DNA from: Micromonospora sp. WMMD1155
GTDB lineage: Bacteria; Actinomycetota; Actinomycetes; Mycobacteriales; Micromonosporaceae
Assembly: GCF_029581275.1 (NCBI RefSeq)
Contig: NZ_CP120742.1
Location: 4,960,501-5,024,500, forward strand
Direction: 5' to 3'
DNA: 64,000 bases
Part shown: piece by piece, positions 8,554 to 16,682 of the stretch
Position numbering within the stretch: the stretch's first letter is position 1
Layout: the number at the start of each line of letters is the position of its first letter
The notes under the pieces: generated by a model
The model's input: only the letters and a program-made list of their open reading frames with translations
What the model was told of the DNA's origin: nothing
Databases searched by the model: none
Made by a program: the position numbers and the translations under genes

Positions 8554-10406
8554 TGGCCGGCTCGCTCATGTCTCCCGGACACCGCCTGCCCAAGCGCGGC
8601 GTGGCCCGCGCCGACATCCTCGCCCGGCTGACGCTGCTCGGCATCGCCGTGTTCGGCATGCTCTTGGGCACCTTCACGCTGTGGCTGGCCGGGCAGGTCG
8701 GCGGAGTGCTCACCCACGCGACCTGGCCGGACACCTCACCAGCCGACGCGCCCGGCATCGCCGTACGGATGATCGTCACCGGCGGGGACCCCGCCGCGGC
8801 GTGGCCGACCACGGCCCGCGCCGACCTGCCCCCCACCGCCCTGCTGTACGTGCTGTGGTGCGGCCTGTTCATCGGCGCCTTCGTCGGCCTCGGCATGCCG
8901 GCGGTCCGCTTCGCGCAGCGGCGGGTGCAGCGGCGAGGGTTCGCCCACCGCAAGGACCTCGACCGGGTGGTGACCGCGTCGGCGGTGCTGCGCCGCGTCG
9001 ATGTCCTTCGGCCCGGCCTGACCATCCGGGCGAACGACCGCCCCGAGACCGTGCAGGCGAAAACCCGACGCCGTCAGGACCCGCTGGAGGTGGCACGGTT
9101 TCTCGGGCACCACGCGCTGACCGGGGAGCCGCTGTACCTGGCCAACGAGTACACCGAGCTCTTGGCCGGCGCGGCGCGGTTCGCCAACAAGACGTCGCGG
9201 TACATCGTGCCGCGGGTCGCGGACGCCCGCGGCGCGGTCATCTCCACCTCCACCCGACTCGACGTCGCCGCCGTCACCTACGACCTACGCGCCGAGGTCG
9301 GCCCGACGTGGATCTTCGAACCGCAGGGCCAGGTCCCCGGACTGCCGCGGCTGCGGTGGTCGCCGATCGAGGGAGCGCACGACCCGGACATCGCGGCGCT
9401 GCGCGCGAAGGGCTTCGCCGCCGGCGCCGGCCTCAAGGGCGACGTCGAGAACGGTCAATATTTTCAGGACCAGGCCGCGTCAATCATCCGCGGTTTCTTG
9501 CACGCCGCCGCCCTTGAGGAAACGACCACGATGACCGACGTGGCGAGCTGGGCGGCCAACCCCGCCGACTCCCGCGCCGAGCGGATCCTGCGCCATCACC
9601 AGCAGACGGTGTGGGCGGACAGGTTGGCCTTTCACCGCGAGTCCACCGGCCGCAGCCGCGACGCCATCCAGTCGGTGGTCTTCGGCGCCCTGGACCCGTT
9701 CAGCAACCCGCGCATCCTGCGCGCCTGCTCACCGCCGCGCGGCGAGCAGTTCCAGCCGGAGCAGTGGCTGGATGAGTCCGGCACCCTCTACCTGGTTGGC
9801 ACCCGCAGCGGGCAGGCCCTGGTCGCCCCGCTGTTCGCTGCCATCGCCGAGGACATCATCTACCGCACCCTGCAACGCTCGTTCGTCGCACCGGGCGGTC
9901 GGGTGGAGCCGTGCCTGTACCTAATCGGCGACGAGATCACCAACATCGCGCCGCTGCCGTCGCTGCCCGCGCTGGCCTCGGAGGGCGGCGGCGCCGGCAT
10001 CGCCCTGTCGATCTCCTGCCAGAACACCCACCAACTGGAGGAGCGGTGGGGCCGCGACGGTGGGCAGGCCCTACGCGACGGCGCGAACGCCCGCTTCGTG
10101 ATGGGCGGCACCCAGGACGTGTCGGCGCTTAAGGACGCGCAGTCGCTGCTCGGCCAGGTGCAGGAGCTGTCATCGGCCGCGTCCTGGGGCGGCGGGCGCG
10201 CCAGCGTGCAGGAGAACACCCGACGGGAGAACCTGCTCGACCTCGCCGAGCTGCGGACCCTGCCCACCGGCCACGCCCTGGTGCTGCTCGGCAACATGCC
10301 CCCGGTTGAGGTCGTACAACCAGCGTGGTGGGAGCGCCCCGACGCGGACCGCTTCCACGCCGCGAAAGCCGCGTTCAACGCCCGACTCGAAGGGCGGCGA
10401 AGCTGA
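8553..10406 (+). CDS. VirD4/TraD-like coupling protein
   Basis: 617 aa. Two N-terminal membrane helices (about residues 22-50 and 85-110) flank an extracellular loop, giving the VirD4 topology. The cytoplasmic ATPase contains AGAARFANKTS at residues 205-215 where a P-loop is expected, SRYIVPRVADARGAVIST just after, Walker B YLIGDEIT near residue 455, and ISCQNTHQLEERWG matching the TraG/TraD C-terminal region. It should bring the relaxosome to the channel. The P-loop keeps Lys-Thr but has lost both flanking glycines. The start overlaps the previous stop as TGATG. Confidence 0.85.
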   Translation: MAGSLMSPGHRLPKRGVARADILARLTLLGIAVFGMLLGTFTLWLAGQVGGVLTHATWPDTSPADAPGIAVRMIVTGGDPAAAWPTTARADLPPTALLYVLWCGLFIGAFVGLGMPAVRFAQRRVQRRGFAHRKDLDRVVTASAVLRRVDVLRPGLTIRANDRPETVQAKTRRRQDPLEVARFLGHHALTGEPLYLANEYTELLAGAARFANKTSRYIVPRVADARGAVISTSTRLDVAAVTYDLRAEVGPTWIFEPQGQVPGLPRLRWSPIEGAHDPDIAALRAKGFAAGAGLKGDVENGQYFQDQAASIIRGFLHAAALEETTTMTDVASWAANPADSRAERILRHHQQTVWADRLAFHRESTGRSRDAIQSVVFGALDPFSNPRILRACSPPRGEQFQPEQWLDESGTLYLVGTRSGQALVAPLFAAIAEDIIYRTLQRSFVAPGGRVEPCLYLIGDEITNIAPLPSLPALASEGGGAGIALSISCQNTHQLEERWGRDGGQALRDGANARFVMGGTQDVSALKDAQSLLGQVQELSSAASWGGGRASVQENTRRENLLDLAELRTLPTGHALVLLGNMPPVEVVQPAWWERPDADRFHAAKAAFNARLEGRRS

Positions 10407-11005
10407 TGACCGACCGCGGGTTCCTGTTCGAGATCCCGGAGCAGGCGTCGGGCGAGCAGCGGGCGATCGCCGAGATTGCTGGGCTTGTCGACGCGCTGCG
10501 CGTCAGCGTGGAACGCCTCGCCGAGGCGCACGTGGCACTCGGCGAGCGCGTCGACGCGATCGACGACGACACGCGGTGGGCGCCGGCGCGTCACTGCTGG
10601 CGCGACCTGGACCGCGACGCGGCACGGGAACTGTGGGCGTGGCTGATCGCCTGGACGCAGTGGCTCGTCGACCGCTACGGCCTCGCCCAAGACCTCGGGG
10701 CGTGCTGGCCAGCGCACCCCGCCCTGGTGGAGGAGCTGACGGCGCTGGCCGTGTCGTGGCACCACGCCTACTCCCGCAAGGCCGACCCGGATGCACCGGT
10801 GCGCTGGCACGAGGCGCTGCACCGGGCCCGGCATCGCTGGCAGGGCTGGGATACCACCCGCTGCCGCCACGGCCAGCACACACCCCGCAGCACCGACACC
10901 GTCTGGTCGCCGCCGTGGCCACGAGACGCCGAGCGGGCTGTCACCGACGACGTCAACGCCCGGCAGCGTGCGGCGCCGGCACCGAGAGCAGGAGGGACGA
11001 CATGA
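10406..11005 (+). CDS. DUF4913-like protein
   Basis: 199 aa. An N-terminal helix (EQRAIAEIAGLVDALRVSVERLAEAHVALGE) leads to a Trp-rich domain with WAWLIAWTQWLVDRY, CWPAHPALVEELTALAVSWH and RHRWQGW. That spacing of Trp, Cys and HP is the pattern I associate with DUF4913, a family common in actinobacterial conjugative elements. Function is unknown. It overlaps the coupling-protein stop as TGATG and ends in an ATGA overlap with the next gene, so it is translated as part of the transfer operon. Confidence 0.7.
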   Translation: MTDRGFLFEIPEQASGEQRAIAEIAGLVDALRVSVERLAEAHVALGERVDAIDDDTRWAPARHCWRDLDRDAARELWAWLIAWTQWLVDRYGLAQDLGACWPAHPALVEELTALAVSWHHAYSRKADPDAPVRWHEALHRARHRWQGWDTTRCRHGQHTPRSTDTVWSPPWPRDAERAVTDDVNARQRAAPAPRAGGTT

Positions 11006-11262
11006 CCCAACCCGCCGAGGTCACCAGCGTCTGGGACTGGCAGCGCTTCGAAGCCGCGCTCACCGGACTCCGCACCGGCATTGACCAACTGCGCAACTAC
11101 ATCGCCGCAATCCACGACGAGCGTCACAGCTGGCGCGACGACCACCAGGAGGACAGGCAGCAATGGACGGAACTCGACGAGATGACGCGCCGGAACACGG
11201 AGCTGGACTGGGCCAGCGACGGGCACCTCGACGGCGACTACAACCGCGACGTCGACGACTGA
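11002..11262 (+). CDS. Small hypothetical transfer-operon protein
   Basis: 86 aa, acidic and mostly helical, with a long predicted helix (WQRFEAALTGLRTGIDQLRNYIAAIHDERHSW) and an Asp-rich tail. It has no signal peptide and no family I recognise. The four-base overlap with the upstream gene supports real translation. It is probably a cytoplasmic accessory of the coupling protein or relaxosome, a placement based only on context. Confidence 0.65.
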   Translation: MTQPAEVTSVWDWQRFEAALTGLRTGIDQLRNYIAAIHDERHSWRDDHQEDRQQWTELDEMTRRNTELDWASDGHLDGDYNRDVDD

Positions 11263-11486
11263 GCACCGCCGCCCGGGCCACCGTCGCCGCTCCGCTCGCC
11301 CGCATCGACGCCGGCTTGGCGCAACTACGCCACGACATCGACATGGTCGTCGACAGCGCCGGCCGCCGCCCGAGCGTGCGGGCGCAGCTCGTGGACGTCC
11401 ACCACCGGGTGCGACTGCTGGGGCAGCGGCTCAACACCGCCCTCGGCGCCGACATGGCCCCAGCCCCACCCCAGGAGCAGCCGTGA
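11259..11486 (+). CDS. Small helical hypothetical protein, start uncertain
   Basis: The frame ending at 11486 has a credible helical protein only from about 11259 (LSTAARATVAAPLARIDAGLAQLRHDIDMVVD). The upstream part of the open frame is an Arg-rich shadow of the previous gene. The start would be a CTG overlapping the upstream stop, or an ATG at 11163 if the Arg-rich part is real. The 3' end overlaps the lipoprotein start (GTGA). About 75 aa; function unknown. Confidence 0.45.
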   Translation: MSTAARATVAAPLARIDAGLAQLRHDIDMVVDSAGRRPSVRAQLVDVHHRVRLLGQRLNTALGADMAPAPPQEQP

Positions 11487-12001
11487 CGCGGCACCGCGCC
11501 CTCAGGACGGCCACCGCAGGGGTGAGCATCGTGCTGCTCGCCACTTGCGGCGGCCCGCAATCCGCGCCCTCCGACGGCGGGTCGGGGTCGGCCGCCGGCA
11601 CCCACACGGTCCCGGCACCTCCGGTGCCGGCCGCGTCCCTCGCCGCGGATCCCGACGGGGTCCTTCCCACCACGACAGCGACGACCGATCCCGCAGCCGT
11701 CAGCGCCGCCGTCGAGTTCACACGGGCCTGGGCGCGCCCGGACCTTCCTGCTCACCGGTGGCTGGCCGGTGTGCGTCCCTACGCGATCCCGGCGTACGCG
11801 GAACTGCTCGCCACGGTGCAGCCAACCAACGTTCCCGCCACCCGGGTCACCGGTCCAGGGCGTGCCGTCGCGGCCACGACCGATCGGGTCGACGTCGACG
11901 TCACCACCGACGCCGGAAAGCTGCGAGTGATCTGCGTGCGCAGCAGCGGACGGTGGCTAGTCGCCACGCTTGGCCCGCGCGAGGAGGCTGCGGCCCGGTG
12001 A
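11483..12001 (+). CDS. Putative lipoprotein of the T4SS operon
   Basis: 172 aa. The N-terminus MTRHRALRTATAGVSIVLLATCGG is a lipoprotein-type signal with Cys at position 22 (the lipobox LLATC is slightly off the usual L-A/S-G/A-C). A Pro/Ala/Thr linker follows, then a small domain (AAVEFTRAWARPDL to VRSSGRWLVATLG) with the helix-strand pattern of NTF2/VirB8-like folds. It is likely exported and tethered outside the membrane near the channel. It overlaps the genes on both sides by four bases. Confidence 0.7.
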   Translation: MTRHRALRTATAGVSIVLLATCGGPQSAPSDGGSGSAAGTHTVPAPPVPAASLAADPDGVLPTTTATTDPAAVSAAVEFTRAWARPDLPAHRWLAGVRPYAIPAYAELLATVQPTNVPATRVTGPGRAVAATTDRVDVDVTTDAGKLRVICVRSSGRWLVATLGPREEAAAR

Positions 12002-13113
12002 ACCGCTGGCGGATCGGGGTCGCGGCCGTGCTCGTCGCCGTCCTGCTGCTGTGTGGGCTGCCGGTGGCGGTGGTGCTCACCGACGACGCGCCAGCCACGG
12101 CCTGCACAGCGGCCGACCGGCCGTCCGCCCCAGCGGTCACGGGAGACGCTGCGGTGTCGGCGGTCGGGCGGTGGAACGCCGAGCAGGTCGGTAATGGCGC
12201 GCAGATCGTCGCCGTGGGTCGGGATCTCGGTGTGCCGGCCCGGGGATGGGTCATCGCGGTGGCCACGGCGATGGTCGAGTCCAGCCTGCGCAACCTGCGC
12301 GACGGGGACCGCGACTCGCTCGGACTGTTCCAACAGCGCCCGAGCCAGGGATGGGGCAACCCGGCGCAGATCCTCGACCCCGTCTACGCCTCGACGAAGT
12401 TCTACGACAAGCTGCGGCGCCTTGACGGATGGGAGGCCATGCCGCTGACCGTCGCCGCGCAACGCGTGCAGGTTTCCGCGTTCCCCGACAAGTACGGCCA
12501 GTACGAGCACGACGCAGAGCAGGTCGTCGCCGCCCTAGCCGGCGTCGCCACGATCACCGACCTACCGGGAGCGAGCCTCGCCGTCTGCCCGGACCGCCCG
12601 GTAAGCGTGGCGGCGTCCGGTTGGACGGCACCGCTGCGCGCCGCTGTCGGCAGCGGCTACGGGCCACGCTCCGGCCGACTACATGCCGGAGTCGACCTGA
12701 GCGTCGACCGCAACACGGTCATCCGCGCCGCGAGCGCCGGAAGAGTGCTGTGGGCGGGCTGCGACCCAAGCACCGGCAACTGCGACGTCGACGGCAGCCC
12801 CAGCACCAAAGGCTGCGGTTGGTACGTCGATCTGGTGCACGCCGACGGGTACGGCACCCGCTACTGCCACATGGTTCGCCGCCCTGATGTCAGTGAAGGC
12901 GACGCCGTGCAGGCAGGCCAGCAACTGGGCCTGGTCGGCACGAGCGGCCACTCGTCCGGCCCGCACCTGCACTTCCAAACCCACCAGGACGTGTGCGCGG
13001 GCCCGCGGTGCGACCTGGACAACTCCAACTCCACCGACCCGGTCCCGTTCATGCGCCAACGCGGCGCCGCGCTCGGCGAAGGAGGTGAGGCGCAGGCAGC
13101 AGACGGCAGGTAA
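11998..13113 (+). CDS. Bifunctional cell-wall hydrolase: lysozyme-like plus M23 peptidase
   Basis: About 371 aa. An N-terminal membrane anchor (residues 5-28) is followed by a lysozyme-like transglycosylase domain with WVIAVATAMVESSLRNL, whose Glu would be catalytic, and LGLFQQRPSQGWG. The C-terminal LytM/M23 domain has GRLHAGVDLS (zinc His and Asp) and GPHLHFQ (HxH). Two cleavage activities in one exported protein match the VirB1/TcpG role of opening peptidoglycan locally for the channel. Cys pairs in the M23 loop (CDPSTGNCD, CAGPRCD) suggest disulfides. GTG 11998 overlaps the lipoprotein stop. Confidence 0.9.
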   Translation: MNRWRIGVAAVLVAVLLLCGLPVAVVLTDDAPATACTAADRPSAPAVTGDAAVSAVGRWNAEQVGNGAQIVAVGRDLGVPARGWVIAVATAMVESSLRNLRDGDRDSLGLFQQRPSQGWGNPAQILDPVYASTKFYDKLRRLDGWEAMPLTVAAQRVQVSAFPDKYGQYEHDAEQVVAALAGVATITDLPGASLAVCPDRPVSVAASGWTAPLRAAVGSGYGPRSGRLHAGVDLSVDRNTVIRAASAGRVLWAGCDPSTGNCDVDGSPSTKGCGWYVDLVHADGYGTRYCHMVRRPDVSEGDAVQAGQQLGLVGTSGHSSGPHLHFQTHQDVCAGPRCDLDNSNSTDPVPFMRQRGAALGEGGEAQAADGR

Positions 13114-13142
13114 CGCACCAGCAAGAGCACGGGGGGAAAGAC

Positions 13143-13286
13143 ATGCACGAGGAGCACGAAGAAGAACAGCGTCCGCGCCGACGGGCCCCAGAGCCGCCAC
13201 CGCCGCACGACCGCGGCGGACAGGTGGGCCAGCGCCGCAACCGCAAACCCAACCGACGTCCCGCGCGGCGCAGGTGGCTCGAATGA
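13143..13286 (+). CDS. Very small basic protein (47 aa)
   Basis: An ATG at 13143 with GGGGGGAAAG about 3-10 nt upstream opens 47 codons. The N-terminus is acidic (MHEEHEEEQ); the rest is strongly basic and Pro/Arg-rich (RRNRKPNRRPARRRW). It ends in an ATGA overlap with the MarR gene, which supports real translation. It has no recognisable domain. It could be a leader peptide or a small nucleic-acid-binding accessory. Confidence 0.5.
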   Translation: MHEEHEEEQRPRRRAPEPPPPHDRGGQVGQRRNRKPNRRPARRRWLE

Positions 13287-13816
13287 GCGCCGCCACGGAC
13301 CGGCGACCGCGCCGCGTCGCCGGCATCTACCGGCCGGCAGCCAACACGCCACGCATGCCGCCGCCGCGACCAGGGCCACTGGCGCAGCTGTTCCGCACCG
13401 CCAACGTCCTGCGGGCTCACCTGGAGCGGGCCGTCCTGCGGGACGAGGGCATGACCTGGACCACCTACGACGTGCTCGTGCTGGTCTGCGCCCGGCGGGC
13501 GGTGGAAACCCGCACCGCCGCCGCCGAGATCGGCATCGCCAAAGCCACCCTGACGAACACTCTCGTCTCGCTCGTCGACCGAGGACTCGTCCGGCGCGAC
13601 CTCATGGAAGACGACCGGCGGCGGGTGGTCCTGCGCCCGACCCAGAACGGCCTGGACCTCGCGCGCCGAGTACAACGACTCGTGGAAGCCGAACAGGCTC
13701 GCCTGTTCCACGGGCCGGGCCTGCCGACTGGGGACAACCTGGCACGGGCGCTTCGGGTCCTCGCGACCCGCGGCAGGCAACGCGATGCCACCGACGACCC
13801 GGGCGCGTCCCGGTGA
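13283..13816 (+). CDS. MarR-family transcriptional regulator
   Basis: 177 aa. The winged helix-turn-helix is clear: TWTTYDVLVLVC, then ETRTAAAEIGIAKATLTNTLVSLVDRGLVRRDLMEDDRRRVVLRPT, which is the MarR recognition helix and wing, with flanking dimerisation helices. The stop overlaps the permease start as GTGA, so it is in one operon with the permease and probably represses it in response to a small ligand. The likely ligand is the amino acid or amine handled by the downstream genes (inference). Confidence 0.85.
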   Translation: MSAATDRRPRRVAGIYRPAANTPRMPPPRPGPLAQLFRTANVLRAHLERAVLRDEGMTWTTYDVLVLVCARRAVETRTAAAEIGIAKATLTNTLVSLVDRGLVRRDLMEDDRRRVVLRPTQNGLDLARRVQRLVEAEQARLFHGPGLPTGDNLARALRVLATRGRQRDATDDPGASR

Positions 13817-15213
13817 CCGGGCGCATCGGTGTAGCGCGTGGCACCACCCTGTACGTCGGGGCGGTGCTCGGGCCCGGCGTCCTGATTCTCCCGGCGCTGG
13901 CCATGCACGCGGCCGGACCGGCGTCGCTGCTGGCCTGGGCTGCCATGCTGGCCGTGTCGGTGCCGATCGCGGCGGCGTTCGCCGCCCTCGGCATGCGTTA
14001 TCCCGACACGGGCGGGGTGGCGACGTTCACCCGGCGGGCGTTCGGACCTGCCGTGGGCACCGTCGTCGGGTGGTGGTTCTACGCAGCGGTGCCGCTCGGC
14101 ATGGTCGCCGGGGCTCTCGCCGGCGGCCGTTACGCCGCCACCGCCCTGGGCTGGGGACCTGCTGCGGCCGGGTGGGTCTCCGCTGGTGTCCTGGGGTTGG
14201 CATACGTGATGAACCTGTTCGGGTTGCACGTGTCCGGCCGCGTGCACCTTGCGCTCACCGGCGGGCTCTTCGCGCTCCTCGCAACGGTCGTCGCCGTGTC
14301 GCTGCCACATGTCGCAGCCAGCCGGTTCGAACCATTCGCCCCGCAGGGCCTCGCCGGAATCGGCAGCGCCGCAGCGGTGCTGTTCGTCGCCGTGTGCGGC
14401 TGGGAAGCCGCCGCCAACTTGGCGGGAGAGTTCACGCGCCCCCGCAAGCAGCTGCCGGTCGTCGCCGCCGCGAGCCTGAGCATCATCGCCCTGCTCTACG
14501 CCGGTCTCGCGATCTGCACCGTCGGGGTCCTCGGCGCTTCCGGTGGAGATACCGAGGTGCCCCTGATCCTGTTGCTTGATCCCGCAGCCGGGCCGGGCGC
14601 GATGGCGGTCACCGCCCTGTGCGCGCTGCTGTTGACCTTCGGCGCGCTTTTCACGTTCATCGCTGCCGCATCGCGCGCCGGTGCGGCGCTGGGCCGCGAC
14701 GGCGCACTACCCAGGTGGCTTGCCGCCAACGGTGTCGCCGGGGTGCCGAGGCGCAGCCTGGGGCTGCAAGCGAGCGCCGCAGCGGCGGTCGGAGCCGCAG
14801 CGCTGGGGGCGCCATCGCTGGTTGACGTCGACCTGCTGATGCGCGCGTTCTCCGTGGTCATGGCATCGGTCACCCTGTTGGGACTCGCCGCCGCCGTAAG
14901 ACTGCTCTCGTCTGCGGTGATTCGCACGGGCGCAGCCGCAGCGGCGGTCGTCGTTGGCGCGGTCGCAGCGTTCGGTGGGCGTTTGGTGATCCTCCCGGTG
15001 GTCGTGGCAGCCGCAGCATGGGCCTGGCACCGGCGACACCCCCGGCCACCCGCACCGCCGGTCCCTGCAACACGGGCGAAGCCCGCCGTCCGGGCGACGT
15101 CCGAGCGGATCCAGGTGCTAGCCGGAAACTCCCGGCAACTCCACGATCGCCTCGCCTCAGGCGCACACAACGCTGCGCCCATCCGAAGCCGCCCGCGCGT
15201 CCGGCGGTCATGA
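13813..15213 (+). CDS. APC-superfamily amino-acid permease or antiporter
   Basis: 466 aa, about 12 membrane segments. The N-terminus GTTLYVGAVLGPGVLILPA carries the G-x-x-x-G-x-G-I/V motif of the unwound TM1 substrate site of APC transporters. A Pro/Arg-rich cytoplasmic tail ends the protein. In Gram-positive histamine producers, an APC antiporter exchanging histidine and histamine sits beside the decarboxylase. The same pairing occurs here, so that role is the first hypothesis; general amino-acid uptake is the alternative. Translation is coupled to marR through GTGA. Confidence 0.8.
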   Translation: MTGRIGVARGTTLYVGAVLGPGVLILPALAMHAAGPASLLAWAAMLAVSVPIAAAFAALGMRYPDTGGVATFTRRAFGPAVGTVVGWWFYAAVPLGMVAGALAGGRYAATALGWGPAAAGWVSAGVLGLAYVMNLFGLHVSGRVHLALTGGLFALLATVVAVSLPHVAASRFEPFAPQGLAGIGSAAAVLFVAVCGWEAAANLAGEFTRPRKQLPVVAAASLSIIALLYAGLAICTVGVLGASGGDTEVPLILLLDPAAGPGAMAVTALCALLLTFGALFTFIAAASRAGAALGRDGALPRWLAANGVAGVPRRSLGLQASAAAAVGAAALGAPSLVDVDLLMRAFSVVMASVTLLGLAAAVRLLSSAVIRTGAAAAAVVVGAVAAFGGRLVILPVVVAAAAWAWHRRHPRPPAPPVPATRAKPAVRATSERIQVLAGNSRQLHDRLASGAHNAAPIRSRPRVRRS

Positions 15214-15293
15214 CCGGCGGCGGTCGCCGGCACTTCCCTGACCGGCGACCGCCGCCCTTCTACTGCCCGAACGACCGGCAAAGGAGCCGCCTC

Positions 15294-16604
15294 GTGACTG
15301 TGACCGCTGCGCCAACCACGCCCGCACCAGCAGGACTGGGCTGGCGCCTCGGCGCCCTGTACGGGCCCGCCATCTACGGAGTCAGCGCCGCAGCTGTAGC
15401 GCTCCCGGCCGCCGCCGCCGGACTGCACGCCACTCCATCGGCGGCCGTGTGGATCCTGACCATCCACGCTCTCGGACTCGGCATCGGCGCCGCCGTGGCC
15501 GGACGAGCCACCGACATCTGGGGCCCCCGCCGCGTACTCACCCTCGGGGCTGCTTTGCTCGCCGTCGGCACGATCGTCTGCGCGACCGCGCCCACCCTCA
15601 TCGCCGCCGTCGCCGGTCGCGCAATGATCGCCGCCGGGTCCGGGACGATGACCGCGACCGCCCTCACGCTCGCCGCCAACCAACCTGGCCCGCAGCGGCC
15701 GATGGTGTTGGCGCGACTCGGCGCGATGATGGCCCTGTACTCGGCGACCGCGCCGTTGGCCGGTGCGCTCGTCACCTCCGCGTCGTGGCGAGCAGCACTG
15801 GTGCTGCCCGCGCTGTCGCTGGTGGCGCTGCCCTTGTGCTGGCCGCTGACCCACCGCCGACGCATCCCAGGGCGGGTCGACGGGGCGGGTGCGGGCCTGC
15901 TGGTGCTCGTCGCAGCCGGGCTGCTGCTGACGATCCAATCCGCCACCCTGCACATCCCACAACCCGCCGTCATCGCCCTGCTGGCCGGCACCTGCGCGCT
16001 CGCAATCCTGCTAATTGTCCACAGCAGGCGCCACCGTGTCGGGTTCCTACCGGCGGCCGTCGTAGGGAGCCGACGGTTCTGCCTCGCGGGCCTCGTCGGA
16101 GCCGGCGTGTACGGCGGGCTGTTCGCCTTAGTCTACGCCGTACCGCAGATGCTGACCCGCCTCGGCTACAGCGCCCAGGGCGTCGGCCTGCTGCTCCTAC
16201 CCGGCGCAGTCGCAGCGGCGCTGATGGCCCGCCTCGCCGCCGCCGCGATACGCACACTGCCGCCGCAGCGGGTACTGGCCGGCGCTGCGGCACTGTTCAG
16301 CGCCACCGTGTTGCTCGCCGCCGTCGACCAGCGGCCTGTGGTGCTGACCTGCGCGGCCACGGCCGGCTTCGCAGCCTTCGCCATCGCCCAGATGACCCTG
16401 ACCGCGGCCGTCTCGGCGCACACAGCCCCTCCGGCCCGAGCCGGCGCTGTAGGCCTGCTCAATCTCATCTTTTTCATTGGAGGAGCGCTCGGGTCAGCAG
16501 GCTGCGCGGCCCTGTGGCACCCGCTCGGGCTACCCGCCGCGCTTGCCGCGACGGCAGCGCTGCCGGCAATAGCCACTGCGGTGGCCTGGAGATGCCGCCT
16601 CTGA
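15294..16604 (+). CDS. MFS transporter
   Basis: About 436 aa with 12 or more hydrophobic segments. The conserved loop 2-3 region reads GRATDIWGPRRVLTLGA, the MFS signature (G-x-x-x-D-x-x-G-R-R-x-x), and AGRAMIAAGSGTMTATALTLA matches the drug-efflux-type TM4. The start is GTG 15294, since AAGGAG (15281-15286) lies 7 nt before it; an ATG at 15210 overlapping the permease stop is the longer option. The gene lies between the permease and decarboxylase genes and probably exports a product or related amine. The substrate is unknown. Confidence 0.8.
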   Translation: MTVTAAPTTPAPAGLGWRLGALYGPAIYGVSAAAVALPAAAAGLHATPSAAVWILTIHALGLGIGAAVAGRATDIWGPRRVLTLGAALLAVGTIVCATAPTLIAAVAGRAMIAAGSGTMTATALTLAANQPGPQRPMVLARLGAMMALYSATAPLAGALVTSASWRAALVLPALSLVALPLCWPLTHRRRIPGRVDGAGAGLLVLVAAGLLLTIQSATLHIPQPAVIALLAGTCALAILLIVHSRRHRVGFLPAAVVGSRRFCLAGLVGAGVYGGLFALVYAVPQMLTRLGYSAQGVGLLLLPGAVAAALMARLAAAAIRTLPPQRVLAGAAALFSATVLLAAVDQRPVVLTCAATAGFAAFAIAQMTLTAAVSAHTAPPARAGAVGLLNLIFFIGGALGSAGCAALWHPLGLPAALAATAALPAIATAVAWRCRL

Positions 16605-16682
16605 CAGACGCCCCACGACATCACCCAGCACCCCTACGCGACAACCCGCACCTTGAATTCTTGGCCTCGACGGGAGCGAACA

